Shown: one piece after another, positions 1 through 5,812 of the stretch
Layout of the letters: the number at the start of each line of letters is the position of its first letter
Position numbering within the stretch: the stretch's first letter is position 1
Source of the DNA: a bacterium
GTDB lineage: Bacteria > Desulfobacterota > Anaeroferrophillalia > Anaeroferrophillales > Tharpellaceae
Length of the DNA: 6,388 nucleotides
Assembly (NCBI GenBank): GCA_029935295.1
Contig: JAOZKP010000166.1
Span: 1-6,388, forward strand
Direction of reading: 5' to 3'
The notes under the pieces: generated by a model
The model's input: only the letters and a program-made list of their open reading frames with translations
Databases searched by the model: none
What the model was told of the DNA's origin: nothing
Position numbers and translations under genes: made by a program

Positions 1-26
1 GTAGATCGGAACTTTTTACGACGCCA

Positions 27-500
27 TCAATAATGGTATGGTTCGTTTTTAATAATAGTCATAGCCCGATAGAGTTGTTCAAACAGCAGCAGGCGGGCGA
101 GTTCGTGTGGAAACGTCATCGGCGACAGTGATATCAAGTGGTCCGCGGCCTCACGCAGTGACGGATCATAACCAAAAGGGCCGCCGCAGAAGAAAATAAG
201 CCTTTGGGGAGCGCTCGTCATTAACCGCTGCAGAAATGCAGCGAAATCACGTGAATTCATCTTCTGGCCGCGCTCATCGAGCAACAATTTGAGTCCGGCA
301 GGTTTTTGAAATTCATTGAGCAGGCGCGGCGCCTGACGTTGACAAAAAGCCGGAGGAGTTTCACGTTTACCGGGCTTTTCCTCTTTAATCTCTTTAATAT
401 CGCATGTAAAATAGCGCTGCAAACGCCGCTGATATTCAGCCATTCCCTGACTGCAAAGACTGTTTTTGGTTTTACCAACCAACATCAAGAGTAACTGCAT
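27..500 (-). CDS. rlmH: 23S rRNA (pseudouridine-1915-N3)-methyltransferase RlmH
   Basis: RlmH is a small SPOUT-class methyltransferase that uses S-adenosylmethionine to methylate N3 of pseudouridine 1915 in helix 69 of 23S rRNA on assembled 70S ribosomes. The protein has 157 residues, close to the usual 155-160. Visible hallmarks are LLLDERGQKMNS (about 72-83), the trefoil-knot SAM loop GGPFG (106-110), the segment LSPMTFPHELARLLL (125-139) followed by EQLYRA, and the diagnostic C-terminal EPYHY. The gene is complete, ending in TGA 26 bp from the window edge. It is last of the visible genes in the proB-proA-nadD-rsfS-rlmH run, 22 bp after rsfS. No clear Shine-Dalgarno sequence precedes the ATG, so it may depend on ribosomes arriving from rsfS. 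Met6 is an alternative start, but starting at residue 1 keeps the first beta strand (QLLLMLVGK) intact. Confidence 0.96.
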   Translation of the reverse strand: MQLLLMLVGKTKNSLCSQGMAEYQRRLQRYFTCDIKEIKEEKPGKRETPPAFCQRQAPRLLNEFQKPAGLKLLLDERGQKMNSRDFAAFLQRLMTSAPQRLIFFCGGPFGYDPSLREAADHLISLSPMTFPHELARLLLFEQLYRAMTIIKNEPYHY

Positions 501-522
501 AAGCTATAATACAATCTGTGAG

Positions 523-921
523 CTACTCTGTAACAGAGTAATTATTTTCTGTCCCACGGCCGTCAAAGATAACTGGAGCATCACGCCAAACTCCCTCAAG
601 GTCATAATGCTGCCGAACCTCATCATAGAAAACATGCACAACTATCTCACCATAATCAAGCAAAGCCCAGCGGCCGCCCTGCAAACCTTCGCTGCCTAAA
701 GGGTAAAAACCATGCTTTTTCATCTCCTGCAGCAAAAATTCACTTACGGCCTGCACATGACGATCCGAGTGACCACTCGCGACAACCATTGTGTCTGTAA
801 CCGAAGAAATTTCTCTCAGGTCAAGAATAACGATATTTTCAGCTTTTTTATCTTCGAGAAGATCTTTAATCAAAAAGATTTTTTTCTCATCCTGCTCAGC
901 CAGAGGCTTTTCTGCAATCAT
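523..921 (-). CDS. rsfS: Ribosomal silencing factor RsfS (Iojap/DUF143 family)
   Basis: RsfS binds ribosomal protein uL14 on the 50S subunit and blocks joining of the 30S subunit, lowering translation in stationary phase or starvation. The product has 132 residues and shows the family signatures: DLREISSVTDTMVVASG (34-50) followed by HSDRHVQAV, then EGLQGGRWALLDYGEIVVHVF (78-98) and YDLEGVW (106-112). About 20 extra residues follow the conserved end; they are polar and probably disordered. The start ATG overlaps the nadD stop as ATGA, which points to translational coupling with nadD. The stop codon lies inside a perfect short inverted repeat at 524-540, noted separately. The pairing nadD-rsfS-rlmH is a widespread conserved cluster, which supports all three calls. 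Confidence 0.96.
   Translation of the reverse strand: MIAEKPLAEQDEKKIFLIKDLLEDKKAENIVILDLREISSVTDTMVVASGHSDRHVQAVSEFLLQEMKKHGFYPLGSEGLQGGRWALLDYGEIVVHVFYDEVRQHYDLEGVWRDAPVIFDGRGTENNYSVTE
524..540. repeat. Perfect short hairpin over the rsfS stop codon
   Basis: TACTCTGT-A-ACAGAGTA is an 8-bp inverted repeat with a single central base. In the minus-strand mRNA it can fold as a 7-bp stem with a UUA triloop, and the rsfS stop codon lies at its 3' edge. It sits about 25 nt before the rlmH start, which lacks a Shine-Dalgarno. No U-run follows, so it is not a terminator. Confidence 0.4.
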
Positions 922-1592
922 TTAATATAAAACCCATTTTCTAAAATATAATCAGCTACCCGGTCCGGCACCAGATAACGCAGCGAGCGACCAGCCGCAA
1001 TCTCTTCCCGCACCATGCTGGAAGAGATATCAAGCCGGGTTACGGCCATAAAGTGAAGTCGACAACCAGAAATATGTCGATAGGACTCCTTCGTTTCATA
1101 ACAAAATTCGCCTTTAAGCGCAAACGGAAAAAGCGGTGCCAGCAAATCATCACGCCCGGAATCAAAGCCTGATCTCGAAATCACAATAAAATTTGCCAGG
1201 CCGAAAAAACCGGGAAAGGCCCGCCAGGTTGAGATCTCACACCAGGCATCCCAACCAATCACAAAATAGAGTTCAGCGCCGGGGAAGCGTTTCTTGAAAT
1301 ATTTAATCGTTGCAACGGAATAAGAGGTTCCCCCGCGACAACACTCAAAAGCACTTGCTCTTAAAAATGGATTGCCACGCCGGGCTTTCCGTACCATTAG
1401 CAATCGTTCAGATGCCGCCACAATTTCAGTCTCTCCCTTGTGCGGCGGCCGGGCCGAGGGCACCAGGAAGAGTTTTTCCAGGGCAAATCTCTGCCGGACT
1501 TCCTCCGCTACCCGCAAATGGCCGAAATGGATCGGATTAAAGGTTCCCCCGAGAATGCCGATACGTCTACTCTCTGATCTGACCATCGCCAT
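918..1592 (-). CDS. nadD: Nicotinate-nucleotide adenylyltransferase NadD
   Basis: NadD is a cytosolic enzyme that transfers AMP from ATP to nicotinate mononucleotide to give deamido-NAD, the penultimate step of NAD synthesis. The 224-residue product has the nucleotidyltransferase signature GGTFNPIHFGH (15-25), the PPHK loop (49-52), IGWDAW (112-117) with Asp115 and Trp123 in the spacing expected of the substrate-binding Asp/Trp pair, and the C-terminal ISSSMVR (189-195), a form of the ISSTxIR ATP-binding motif. One oddity is that the usual SYTxDT motif reads SYSVAT (90-95), with Ala in place of Asp. The first ATG (1592) overlaps the 3' end of proA by 26 bp; a second ATG at 1586 is equally possible, and neither has a clear Shine-Dalgarno. 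Both put 8-10 residues before the conserved IGILGG strand, more than most family members have. It overlaps rsfS downstream by 4 bp. Confidence 0.95.
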   Translation of the reverse strand: MAMVRSESRRIGILGGTFNPIHFGHLRVAEEVRQRFALEKLFLVPSARPPHKGETEIVAASERLLMVRKARRGNPFLRASAFECCRGGTSYSVATIKYFKKRFPGAELYFVIGWDAWCEISTWRAFPGFFGLANFIVISRSGFDSGRDDLLAPLFPFALKGEFCYETKESYRHISGCRLHFMAVTRLDISSSMVREEIAAGRSLRYLVPDRVADYILENGFYIK

Positions 1593-2823
1593 AGACTATA
1601 TATTTTGTCGTTGTCAAACCTTCTAAACCCATCGGGCCATAGGCATGCAGTTTTGTAGTGCTGATTCCAATCTCGGCTCCGAGCCCCATCTGCCCGCCGT
1701 CGGAAAAACGGGTTGAGGCATTAACCATTACCACCGAAGAATTTATACGCCGCAGAAATTCCTGCGCCCGCTGGTAATCACGGGTAACAATTGTCTCTGT
1801 ATGGTCGGAACCATATTTTACAATATGAGAAACCGCATCATCCAAACCAGCAACAACTTTTACTGCTAAAATCAAGTCAAGATACTCTGCGGCCCAATCA
1901 TCTTCGATCGCCGGGATCAAATCTTCAACCAAAGCACAACTCCGGGCACAACCACGAATTTCAACCCCTGAGGCTTTGAGATCAGCTACCATTCCGGGCA
2001 GAAAACCGGCGGCAATTTCCTGATTAACCAGCAAAGTTTCAGCGGCGTTACAGACCCCGGGACGATGGGTTTTCGCATTGACGACAATTTTTCTTGCCAT
2101 CTCCTGATCAGCTCCGGTATCGACATAGACGTGACAAACACCTTTGTAGTGTTTGATTACCGGAATCCGAGAGTTTTCAACTACAAAACGGATCAAACCT
2201 TCACCACCACGAGGGATAATCAAATCAATCTGTTCTTCACAGGCAAGCAGATAATTAATTGCCTGACGTTCTGTAAAGGGTACCACCTGAACCACCGAGG
2301 GCGGAATGGTCGTAGTCGCGAGAGCTTCGTGCAGAACCTTCAGTATCGCCATATTTGAGTTAAAAGCTTCAGAGCCGCCCCGCAAAATGACTCCATTACC
2401 GGATTTCAAACAAAGACCGGCAGCATCAGCAGTAACATTCGGCCGTGATTCATAAATCATCCCGACGACCCCTAAAGGAATCCTCATTTTTCCGATCTGG
2501 AGCTGGTTCGGACGCCGCCACATACGTTCAATTTCACCTACCGGATCAGGGAATGCGGCAATCTCTTCAAGCCCTGCTGCCATTGCTTCAATTACCGAGT
2601 CACTCAGAGTCAAACGGTCAATCATGGCTGTACTCAGACCATTTTCCAAAGCTTTATCAAGATCAATCCGGTTCTGCTCCTGGAGGAATTCACGCTGCCG
2701 ACGCAATCCCGCCGCCATTGACCGTAGGGCCTGATCTTTTTCCGTTGTCGCAGTCGATGCTAAAACCCGGGAAGCCGCCTTGACTGCAATCGCCAAATCT
2801 TTAATCTGTTTTTCTATATCCAT
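1567..2823 (-). CDS. proA: Gamma-glutamyl phosphate reductase ProA
   Basis: ProA uses NADPH to reduce gamma-glutamyl phosphate to glutamate-5-semialdehyde, the second step of proline synthesis, and probably channels the labile substrate from ProB. The 418-residue length is standard. Visible features are the N-terminal helix with ASRVLASTATTEKD (17-30), the cofactor segment GMIYESRPNVTADAAGLC (121-138) continuing to SGNGVILRGGSEAFNSN (141-157), IIPRGGEGLI (202-211), the catalytic cysteine Cys258 in RPGVCNAAETLL, and the C-terminal GAEIGISTTKLHAYGPMGLEGLT block typical of the aldehyde dehydrogenase superfamily member ProA. An AAGGG Shine-Dalgarno (2832-2836 on the minus strand) lies 8 nt before the ATG, which supports this start. 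The gene follows proB by 26 bp and its 3' end overlaps the nadD start. Confidence 0.98.
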   Translation of the reverse strand: MDIEKQIKDLAIAVKAASRVLASTATTEKDQALRSMAAGLRRQREFLQEQNRIDLDKALENGLSTAMIDRLTLSDSVIEAMAAGLEEIAAFPDPVGEIERMWRRPNQLQIGKMRIPLGVVGMIYESRPNVTADAAGLCLKSGNGVILRGGSEAFNSNMAILKVLHEALATTTIPPSVVQVVPFTERQAINYLLACEEQIDLIIPRGGEGLIRFVVENSRIPVIKHYKGVCHVYVDTGADQEMARKIVVNAKTHRPGVCNAAETLLVNQEIAAGFLPGMVADLKASGVEIRGCARSCALVEDLIPAIEDDWAAEYLDLILAVKVVAGLDDAVSHIVKYGSDHTETIVTRDYQRAQEFLRRINSSVVMVNASTRFSDGGQMGLGAEIGISTTKLHAYGPMGLEGLTTTKYIVYGDGQIRE

Positions 2824-2849
2824 ATCCGTTACCCTTAAAAATCAACCCT

Positions 2850-3980
2850 CTACAAGAGAGCTAAATTGTCGCGATGAATCACATCTGCACCGGCATCAAA
2901 GCCTAACTGATCTGCAATCTTGCGCGAATGCAGCCCCATAATCTCTTTAATATCAGCCGAATTGTAAGTAACCAGGCCCCGGCCAATCACAACGCCATCC
3001 GCGTTACAACATGAAACCGGATCACCTACTCCGAAATCACCCTCAACCTTAACGATTCCAGTCGGCAACAGACTCATGCCTCGCTCAAGCAGGGCCTTCA
3101 CAGCGCCATCATCAAGCTGCAAACTCCCTTTCGATTCCACGGCAAAGGCAAGCCAGTGCTGGCGACAACTTAGACGGTTGGTCCGAGGCAAAAATATTGT
3201 CCCTTCATTCTCACCGGCCAGAACTCTGGCAATCACTCCGGAACACCTGCCATTGGCAATTACGGTCGGAATACCGTAAGCTGCGGTTTTACGGGCAGCC
3301 TCCAGTTTGCTCAGCATCCCACCCGTTCCCAAAGTACTTTTACTGACACAGGCAAAAGTGGTTACCGCATCATCAACCTCATCAATTAAAGGAATCAGTG
3401 AAGCGTCACCTGAAGCCTTGGGATCACAATCGTAAACCCCGTCAAGATCGGTCAACAGTAACAATAGATCAACTTCGGCCAGCGAGGTTAATAGAGCCGC
3501 CAGATTATCATTGTCACCAAATTTTATCTCCCGGACAACGACACTGTCATTTTCATTGACCAAAGGCAGAATCTCGCTGCCGAGCAGAGTACGCAGAGTA
3601 TTACGGGCGTTAAGATAGCGCCGCCGATTGCGAATATCATCGGCAGTCAGTAAAATCTGGGCGACAGCAACACCGTGGAGAGCGAACTCCTTTTCATACT
3701 GCCGCATCAAACGCAGCTGCCCGACCGCAGCACAAGCCTGCTTCTCCGGGATTGTCAAAGGCGGGGTCGAAAAACCCAGTGCTTCAAGGCCGGCGGCAAC
3801 TGCCCCGGAAGTAACAATCACAAACCGGTAGCCCTGCTTTCTAAGTTCAGCAATTTCAGCGGCGAAACGGGTAAAAAACGCAAGGTTGAGCTGGCCGTTT
3901 TCAGTCAGCACCGCACTTCCGATTTTAACAACTACCAATTTCACCCGCGACAGAGTTGTCTGGCGTAGCTCTTTCATCAT
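2850..3980 (-). CDS. proB: Glutamate 5-kinase ProB with C-terminal PUA domain
   Basis: ProB phosphorylates glutamate with ATP to make gamma-glutamyl phosphate, the committed and usually proline-inhibited step of proline synthesis. The 376-residue protein has an amino-acid-kinase domain over about residues 14-265: KIGSAVL (19-25), VTSGAVAAG (56-64), NENDSV (142-147), FGDNDNLAALL (154-164), LLTDLDGVYD (175-184) and GTGGMLSKLEAA (218-229). The C-terminal part (about 280-360) matches a PUA domain, with GIVKVEGDFGVGDPVSC (308-324), the GxVIGRGL turn (329-336) and the IKEIMGLHS tail. A domain of this kind is found in E. coli ProB but missing from many shorter kinases. The start is one of two adjacent ATG codons (3980 or 3977) with no strong Shine-Dalgarno. 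It is the first gene of the leftward run and is divergent from rex; a promoter candidate is listed at 4017-4045. Confidence 0.97.
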   Translation of the reverse strand: MMKELRQTTLSRVKLVVVKIGSAVLTENGQLNLAFFTRFAAEIAELRKQGYRFVIVTSGAVAAGLEALGFSTPPLTIPEKQACAAVGQLRLMRQYEKEFALHGVAVAQILLTADDIRNRRRYLNARNTLRTLLGSEILPLVNENDSVVVREIKFGDNDNLAALLTSLAEVDLLLLLTDLDGVYDCDPKASGDASLIPLIDEVDDAVTTFACVSKSTLGTGGMLSKLEAARKTAAYGIPTVIANGRCSGVIARVLAGENEGTIFLPRTNRLSCRQHWLAFAVESKGSLQLDDGAVKALLERGMSLLPTGIVKVEGDFGVGDPVSCCNADGVVIGRGLVTYNSADIKEIMGLHSRKIADQLGFDAGADVIHRDNLALL

Positions 3981-4016
3981 TATTTATCTAAATTGATGTC
4001 CGCATTTTTTCCGGTA

Positions 4017-4045
4017 ACCGTAGTGTAAATCAACAAAATTGTCAA
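4017..4045 (-). promoter_or_regulatory. Candidate sigma-70-type promoter for the proB operon
   Basis: On the minus strand a perfect TTGACA (4045-4040) is followed after 17 bp by TACGGT (4022-4017). The latter matches the -10 consensus only at the first, second and last positions, which are the most conserved ones. Transcription would begin near 4010, leaving a leader of about 30 nt before the proB ATG. The -35 box is strong and the -10 weak, so the call is tentative. The inverted repeats at 4076-4095 and 4113-4128 would lie upstream of this promoter. Confidence 0.4.
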
Positions 4046-4075
4046 AAAGTATCTCACTTTCAGGCAGTTTTCTAC

Positions 4076-4095
4076 AGTGAAAGAAAATTTTCACT
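4076..4095. promoter_or_regulatory. 20-bp inverted repeat AGTGAAA-N6-TTTCACT, possible operator
   Basis: Seven-base arms AGTGAAA and TTTCACT are perfect reverse complements around a 6-bp AT-rich centre. The GTGAA/TTCAC half-sites match those of Rex operators (TTGTGAA-N4-TTCACAA), but here they are 4 bp further apart than in that consensus, so a standard Rex dimer fit is doubtful. The repeat lies between the divergent promoters of proB and rex, 18 bp from the TGTGA-N6-TCACA site. It may be a second site for the same or another regulator, or an AT-rich coincidence. Confidence 0.35.
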
Positions 4096-4112
4096 TGAAC
4101 CTGAACTAACAA

Positions 4113-4128
4113 TGTGATAACTGTCACA
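4113..4128. promoter_or_regulatory. TGTGA-N6-TCACA operator (Rex or CRP/FNR type)
   Basis: The sequence TGTGATAACTGTCACA has perfect five-base half-sites TGTGA and TCACA separated by 6 bp. This core is shared by the Rex operator (TGTGAANNNNTTCACA) and the CRP consensus. Compared with the 18-bp Rex consensus TTGTGAA-N4-TTCACAA it matches 10 of 14 specified positions, missing the inner A/T pair and the outermost bases; it fits the CRP core at all 10. The centre is about 72 bp upstream of the rex ATG. The weak -10-like TTAAAT at 4148-4153 has no good -35 partner, and the site centre would lie near -40 relative to it, an arrangement common for CRP/FNR-class activation. Rex autoregulation is the competing reading. 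Confidence 0.5.
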
Positions 4129-4191
4129 CAGTCGTTATTCATACAGCTTAAATAACGTATTCAAAAATTCTCCGTCAGGTAAGGTCACAAA

Positions 4192-4836
4192 ATGAAAACT
4201 AAAGACAGCAAAATTCCAGAAGCAACTATCAAACGTCTCTCAACCTACGTTAATTATTTAGGAAGACTCGGAACTGACAGCAACCCGGTGATATCTTCAG
4301 AAATGTTAGGTGAATCCTGCCAGGTCAGCCCGGCCCAGATCCGCAAGGATCTCTCATATTTCGGCGAATTCGGTGTCCGCGGAGTCGGCTATGACACGAA
4401 AAAACTTGAAGCTGAGATTAAAGACATCCTCGGTATCAATCACAGCTGGCCAACAACCGTTGTTGGAGTAGGTAAACTTGGTCAGGCCCTGCTCAATTTT
4501 GATTTTTTCCGTAAACACGGTTTCCGGATTATAGTTGCCTTCGATTCCGACCCCAGAAAAATTGGCACTAAAATTACCGATGATATAGCCATCCTGCCGA
4601 CCAATGATATAGAAAACATTGTAAATGAGAAAAAAATCAGTATCGGCATCATCACCACACCGACCGACTGGGCCCAGGATGTGGCTGACAAGCTTGTCGC
4701 CGGCGGTATCAAGGGCATCCTGAATTTTGCCCCGATCAAAGTAAAAGTTCCGGAATCGATCACCCTGCGTAATGTCTCCATCACGAGTGAACTCGACAAT
4801 CTGGCCTACCTTCTGACCCAGAAAAAACGCCAGTAA
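4192..4836 (+). CDS. rex: Redox-sensing transcriptional repressor Rex
   Basis: Rex is a cytoplasmic homodimeric repressor that reads the NADH/NAD+ ratio: it binds operator DNA when NAD+ dominates and releases it when NADH rises, derepressing fermentation and respiration genes. The 214-residue protein is of normal length (205-220). It has an N-terminal winged-helix domain (about 8-80) with the recognition segment SPAQIRKDLSYFGEFG (46-61) leading to RGVGY. A Rossmann domain follows with VGVGKLG (91-97) as the GxGxxG dinucleotide loop and AFDSDPRKIG (116-125) closing the second strand. IITTPTDWAQDVADKLVAGGIKGILNFAP (153-181) is typical, and the C-terminal helix holds ITSELDNLAYLL, the domain-swapped part of the dimer. 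An AAGG Shine-Dalgarno (4181-4184) lies 7 nt before the ATG. The gene stands alone on the plus strand, divergent from proB and convergent with truA. Confidence 0.97.
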   Translation: MKTKDSKIPEATIKRLSTYVNYLGRLGTDSNPVISSEMLGESCQVSPAQIRKDLSYFGEFGVRGVGYDTKKLEAEIKDILGINHSWPTTVVGVGKLGQALLNFDFFRKHGFRIIVAFDSDPRKIGTKITDDIAILPTNDIENIVNEKKISIGIITTPTDWAQDVADKLVAGGIKGILNFAPIKVKVPESITLRNVSITSELDNLAYLLTQKKRQ

Positions 4837-4852
4837 ATATAACCGGTTATAT
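4837..4852. repeat. Perfect 16-bp palindrome just after the rex stop codon
   Basis: ATATAACC/GGTTATAT is a fully self-complementary 16-mer starting at the base after the rex TAA. It has no spacer, so as RNA it would form only a short AU-rich hairpin with a tight loop, and no U-run follows; it is a poor terminator. It looks more like a dimeric protein-binding site or a chance palindrome. No partner copy was noticed elsewhere in the window. Confidence 0.45.
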
Positions 4853-4862
4853 GATTGATTTC

Positions 4863-4994
4863 GTAATAATTTGGCTTGCCATCATAAAACTATAACAAAC
4901 AACTCCGAACGTCGCTTCGCCCTCATAAATGGGGTCAAAGCTAAAGCAATGACCCCGCTCTGCGGAAGCTGGAAGTAACAAGCCGAATATTTAC
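4863..4994. repeat. Imperfect terminal inverted repeats enclosing the structured spacer
   Basis: GTAATAATTTGGCTTG at 4863-4878 matches the reverse complement of 4979-4994 at 13 of 16 positions, enclosing about 100 bp that includes the GGGGTCA hairpin. The right arm can also pair elsewhere: AAGTAAC (4973-4979) with GTTACTT (5032-5038), together with GCCGA (4982-4986) and TCGGC (5020-5024). This could be a small non-autonomous (MITE-like) element or a folded 3' region of the rex transcript. No target-site duplication is evident at the ends, so the mobile reading is weak. Confidence 0.25.
4914..4969. repeat. Structured hairpin element with GGGGTCA/TGACCCC stem, possible REP
   Basis: GGGGTCA (4931-4937) and TGACCCC (4950-4956) form a perfect 7-bp stem with a 12-nt loop. 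The stem is nested inside a second pairing, GCTTC (4914-4918) with GAAGC (4965-4969). An overlapping small hairpin CCGC-TCT-GCGG lies at 4955-4965. Similar GGGGTCA...TGACCCC hairpins are known to me as dispersed REP-like sequences associated with Y1 (REP-associated tyrosine) transposases; the link here is inferred from the motif only. No transposase is present in the window. There is no U-run on either side, so it does not look like a standard intrinsic terminator, although it could slow polymerase or block 3' exonucleases for rex or truA mRNA. Confidence 0.4.
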
Positions 4995-5010
4995 TTATTT
5001 TCTGTTTTCT
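4973..5010 (+). terminator. Weak candidate terminator for rex
   Basis: On the plus strand AAGTAA (4973-4978) can pair with TTACTT (4991-4996) around a 12-nt loop, followed by the T-rich stretch ATTTTCTGTTTTCT. The stem is short and AU-rich, and the T-run is interrupted, so efficiency would be low. It is the only hairpin-plus-T-tract arrangement seen between rex and truA. No comparable signal was found for truA on the minus strand. Confidence 0.2.
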
Positions 5011-5059
5011 GACAAGAAATCGGCCCGTCTAGTTACTTACTGACAAACCTTACTCCAAA

Positions 5060-5812
5060 TCAATAATCAACTGAACGCAGAATCAAACCCTGCGCCGGCG
5101 CGGTTATTCCAGCAGCTGTGCGATTGCGGGCGCTGATAATCTCCGCCATCTTTTGCGGCCGGTACTTGCCCCGTCCAAAATCCACCAGAGTCCCGACTAT
5201 AATCCGCACCATATTTTTAAGAAAGCCGTTCCCCTTAACAAATAACATTAGATAGGGGCCGCGTTTAAGCCAGCGAGCTTGAATAATGGTGCGGTAACTG
5301 GTAGCAGTTTTCCCGTCTAGAGCCTTGAATGAGAGAAAATCATGTGGCCCGACCAGAAAACTGGATGCCTGCTGCAAAGCGTTAAAATCCAACGGCTGCC
5401 GGACATGCCAGGCATAGTTTCGCAATAACGGATTTGCAACTTGGCCATTATCGATTATGTAAAGATAGGTTTTCGCCCGGGCTGATTTTCGAGCATGAAA
5501 CGTTGCGCTCACCTCTTCCACCCGCCGAACCGCAATATCTTTTGGCAGCAAACTGTTAAAAGCCGCCCAGATCCGCTCTGACGGCAATTCTCCGCCATAC
5601 CCCCATGACGCAACTTGCCCCCAGGCATGCACCCCGGCATCCGTGCGCCCTGAACCTTCCATACGAGTCTGGATCCCGGGAAATTTTGCAGCCACACTTT
5701 CCAGTTGTTCCTGGACGGTAATCCCGTTCGGCTGTACCTGCCAACCATGATAATTACTGCCGTCGTAAGCAATAGTCAATTTCAAGTTACGCAAGAAAAA
5801 TTCGCCGGCCAT
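5060..5812 (-). CDS. truA: tRNA pseudouridine(38-40) synthase TruA
   Basis: TruA isomerises uridines at positions 38, 39 and 40 in the anticodon arm of many tRNAs to pseudouridine. The 250-residue product shows the family pattern: an N-terminal strand ending in YDGSNYHGWQVQP (16-28), the catalytic motif GSGRTDAGVHAWGQ (53-66) with nucleophile Asp58, FHARKSARAKTYLY (105-118), FLSFKA (159-164) in the second half, GNGFLKNMVRIIVGTL (194-209), and the closing TAPAQGLILRSVDY. Length is slightly below E. coli TruA (270). The ATG shares its A with the greA TGA stop (TGATG), so translation is probably coupled by reinitiation, and no separate strong Shine-Dalgarno is visible. Eight to ten residues precede the conserved core, so a slightly later TTG start cannot be excluded. 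It is convergent with rex. Confidence 0.97.
   Translation of the reverse strand: MAGEFFLRNLKLTIAYDGSNYHGWQVQPNGITVQEQLESVAAKFPGIQTRMEGSGRTDAGVHAWGQVASWGYGGELPSERIWAAFNSLLPKDIAVRRVEEVSATFHARKSARAKTYLYIIDNGQVANPLLRNYAWHVRQPLDFNALQQASSFLVGPHDFLSFKALDGKTATSYRTIIQARWLKRGPYLMLFVKGNGFLKNMVRIIVGTLVDFGRGKYRPQKMAEIISARNRTAAGITAPAQGLILRSVDY

Noticed and set aside
16..27. Three-codon frame ATG GCG TCG TAA overlapping the rlmH stop on the minus strand
   Set aside because: It ends at once and gives no evidence of a downstream gene; the next gene would lie outside the window.
466..930. Plus-strand ORFs of 72-77 codons opposite rsfS
   Set aside because: They run antisense to a strongly conserved gene, lack ribosome sites and resemble no family; they are shadows of the rsfS frame.
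2445..2783. Plus-strand 112-codon ORF opposite the 5' part of proA
   Set aside because: It is antisense to well-conserved ProA sequence, and its composition (Ser/Pro/Gln-rich) is typical of a reverse-strand shadow.
4482..4799. Minus-strand 105-codon ORF opposite rex
   Set aside because: It lies fully inside the conserved Rossmann domain of rex, with no recognisable protein features and no promoter or ribosome site.
4851..4895. 14-codon ORF on the plus strand encoding the hydrophobic peptide MIDFVIIWLAIIKL after rex
   Set aside because: It has no Shine-Dalgarno, lies in AT-rich DNA where short hydrophobic frames arise by chance, and overlaps the palindrome and the inverted arm. It is too short to support a toxin or membrane peptide call.
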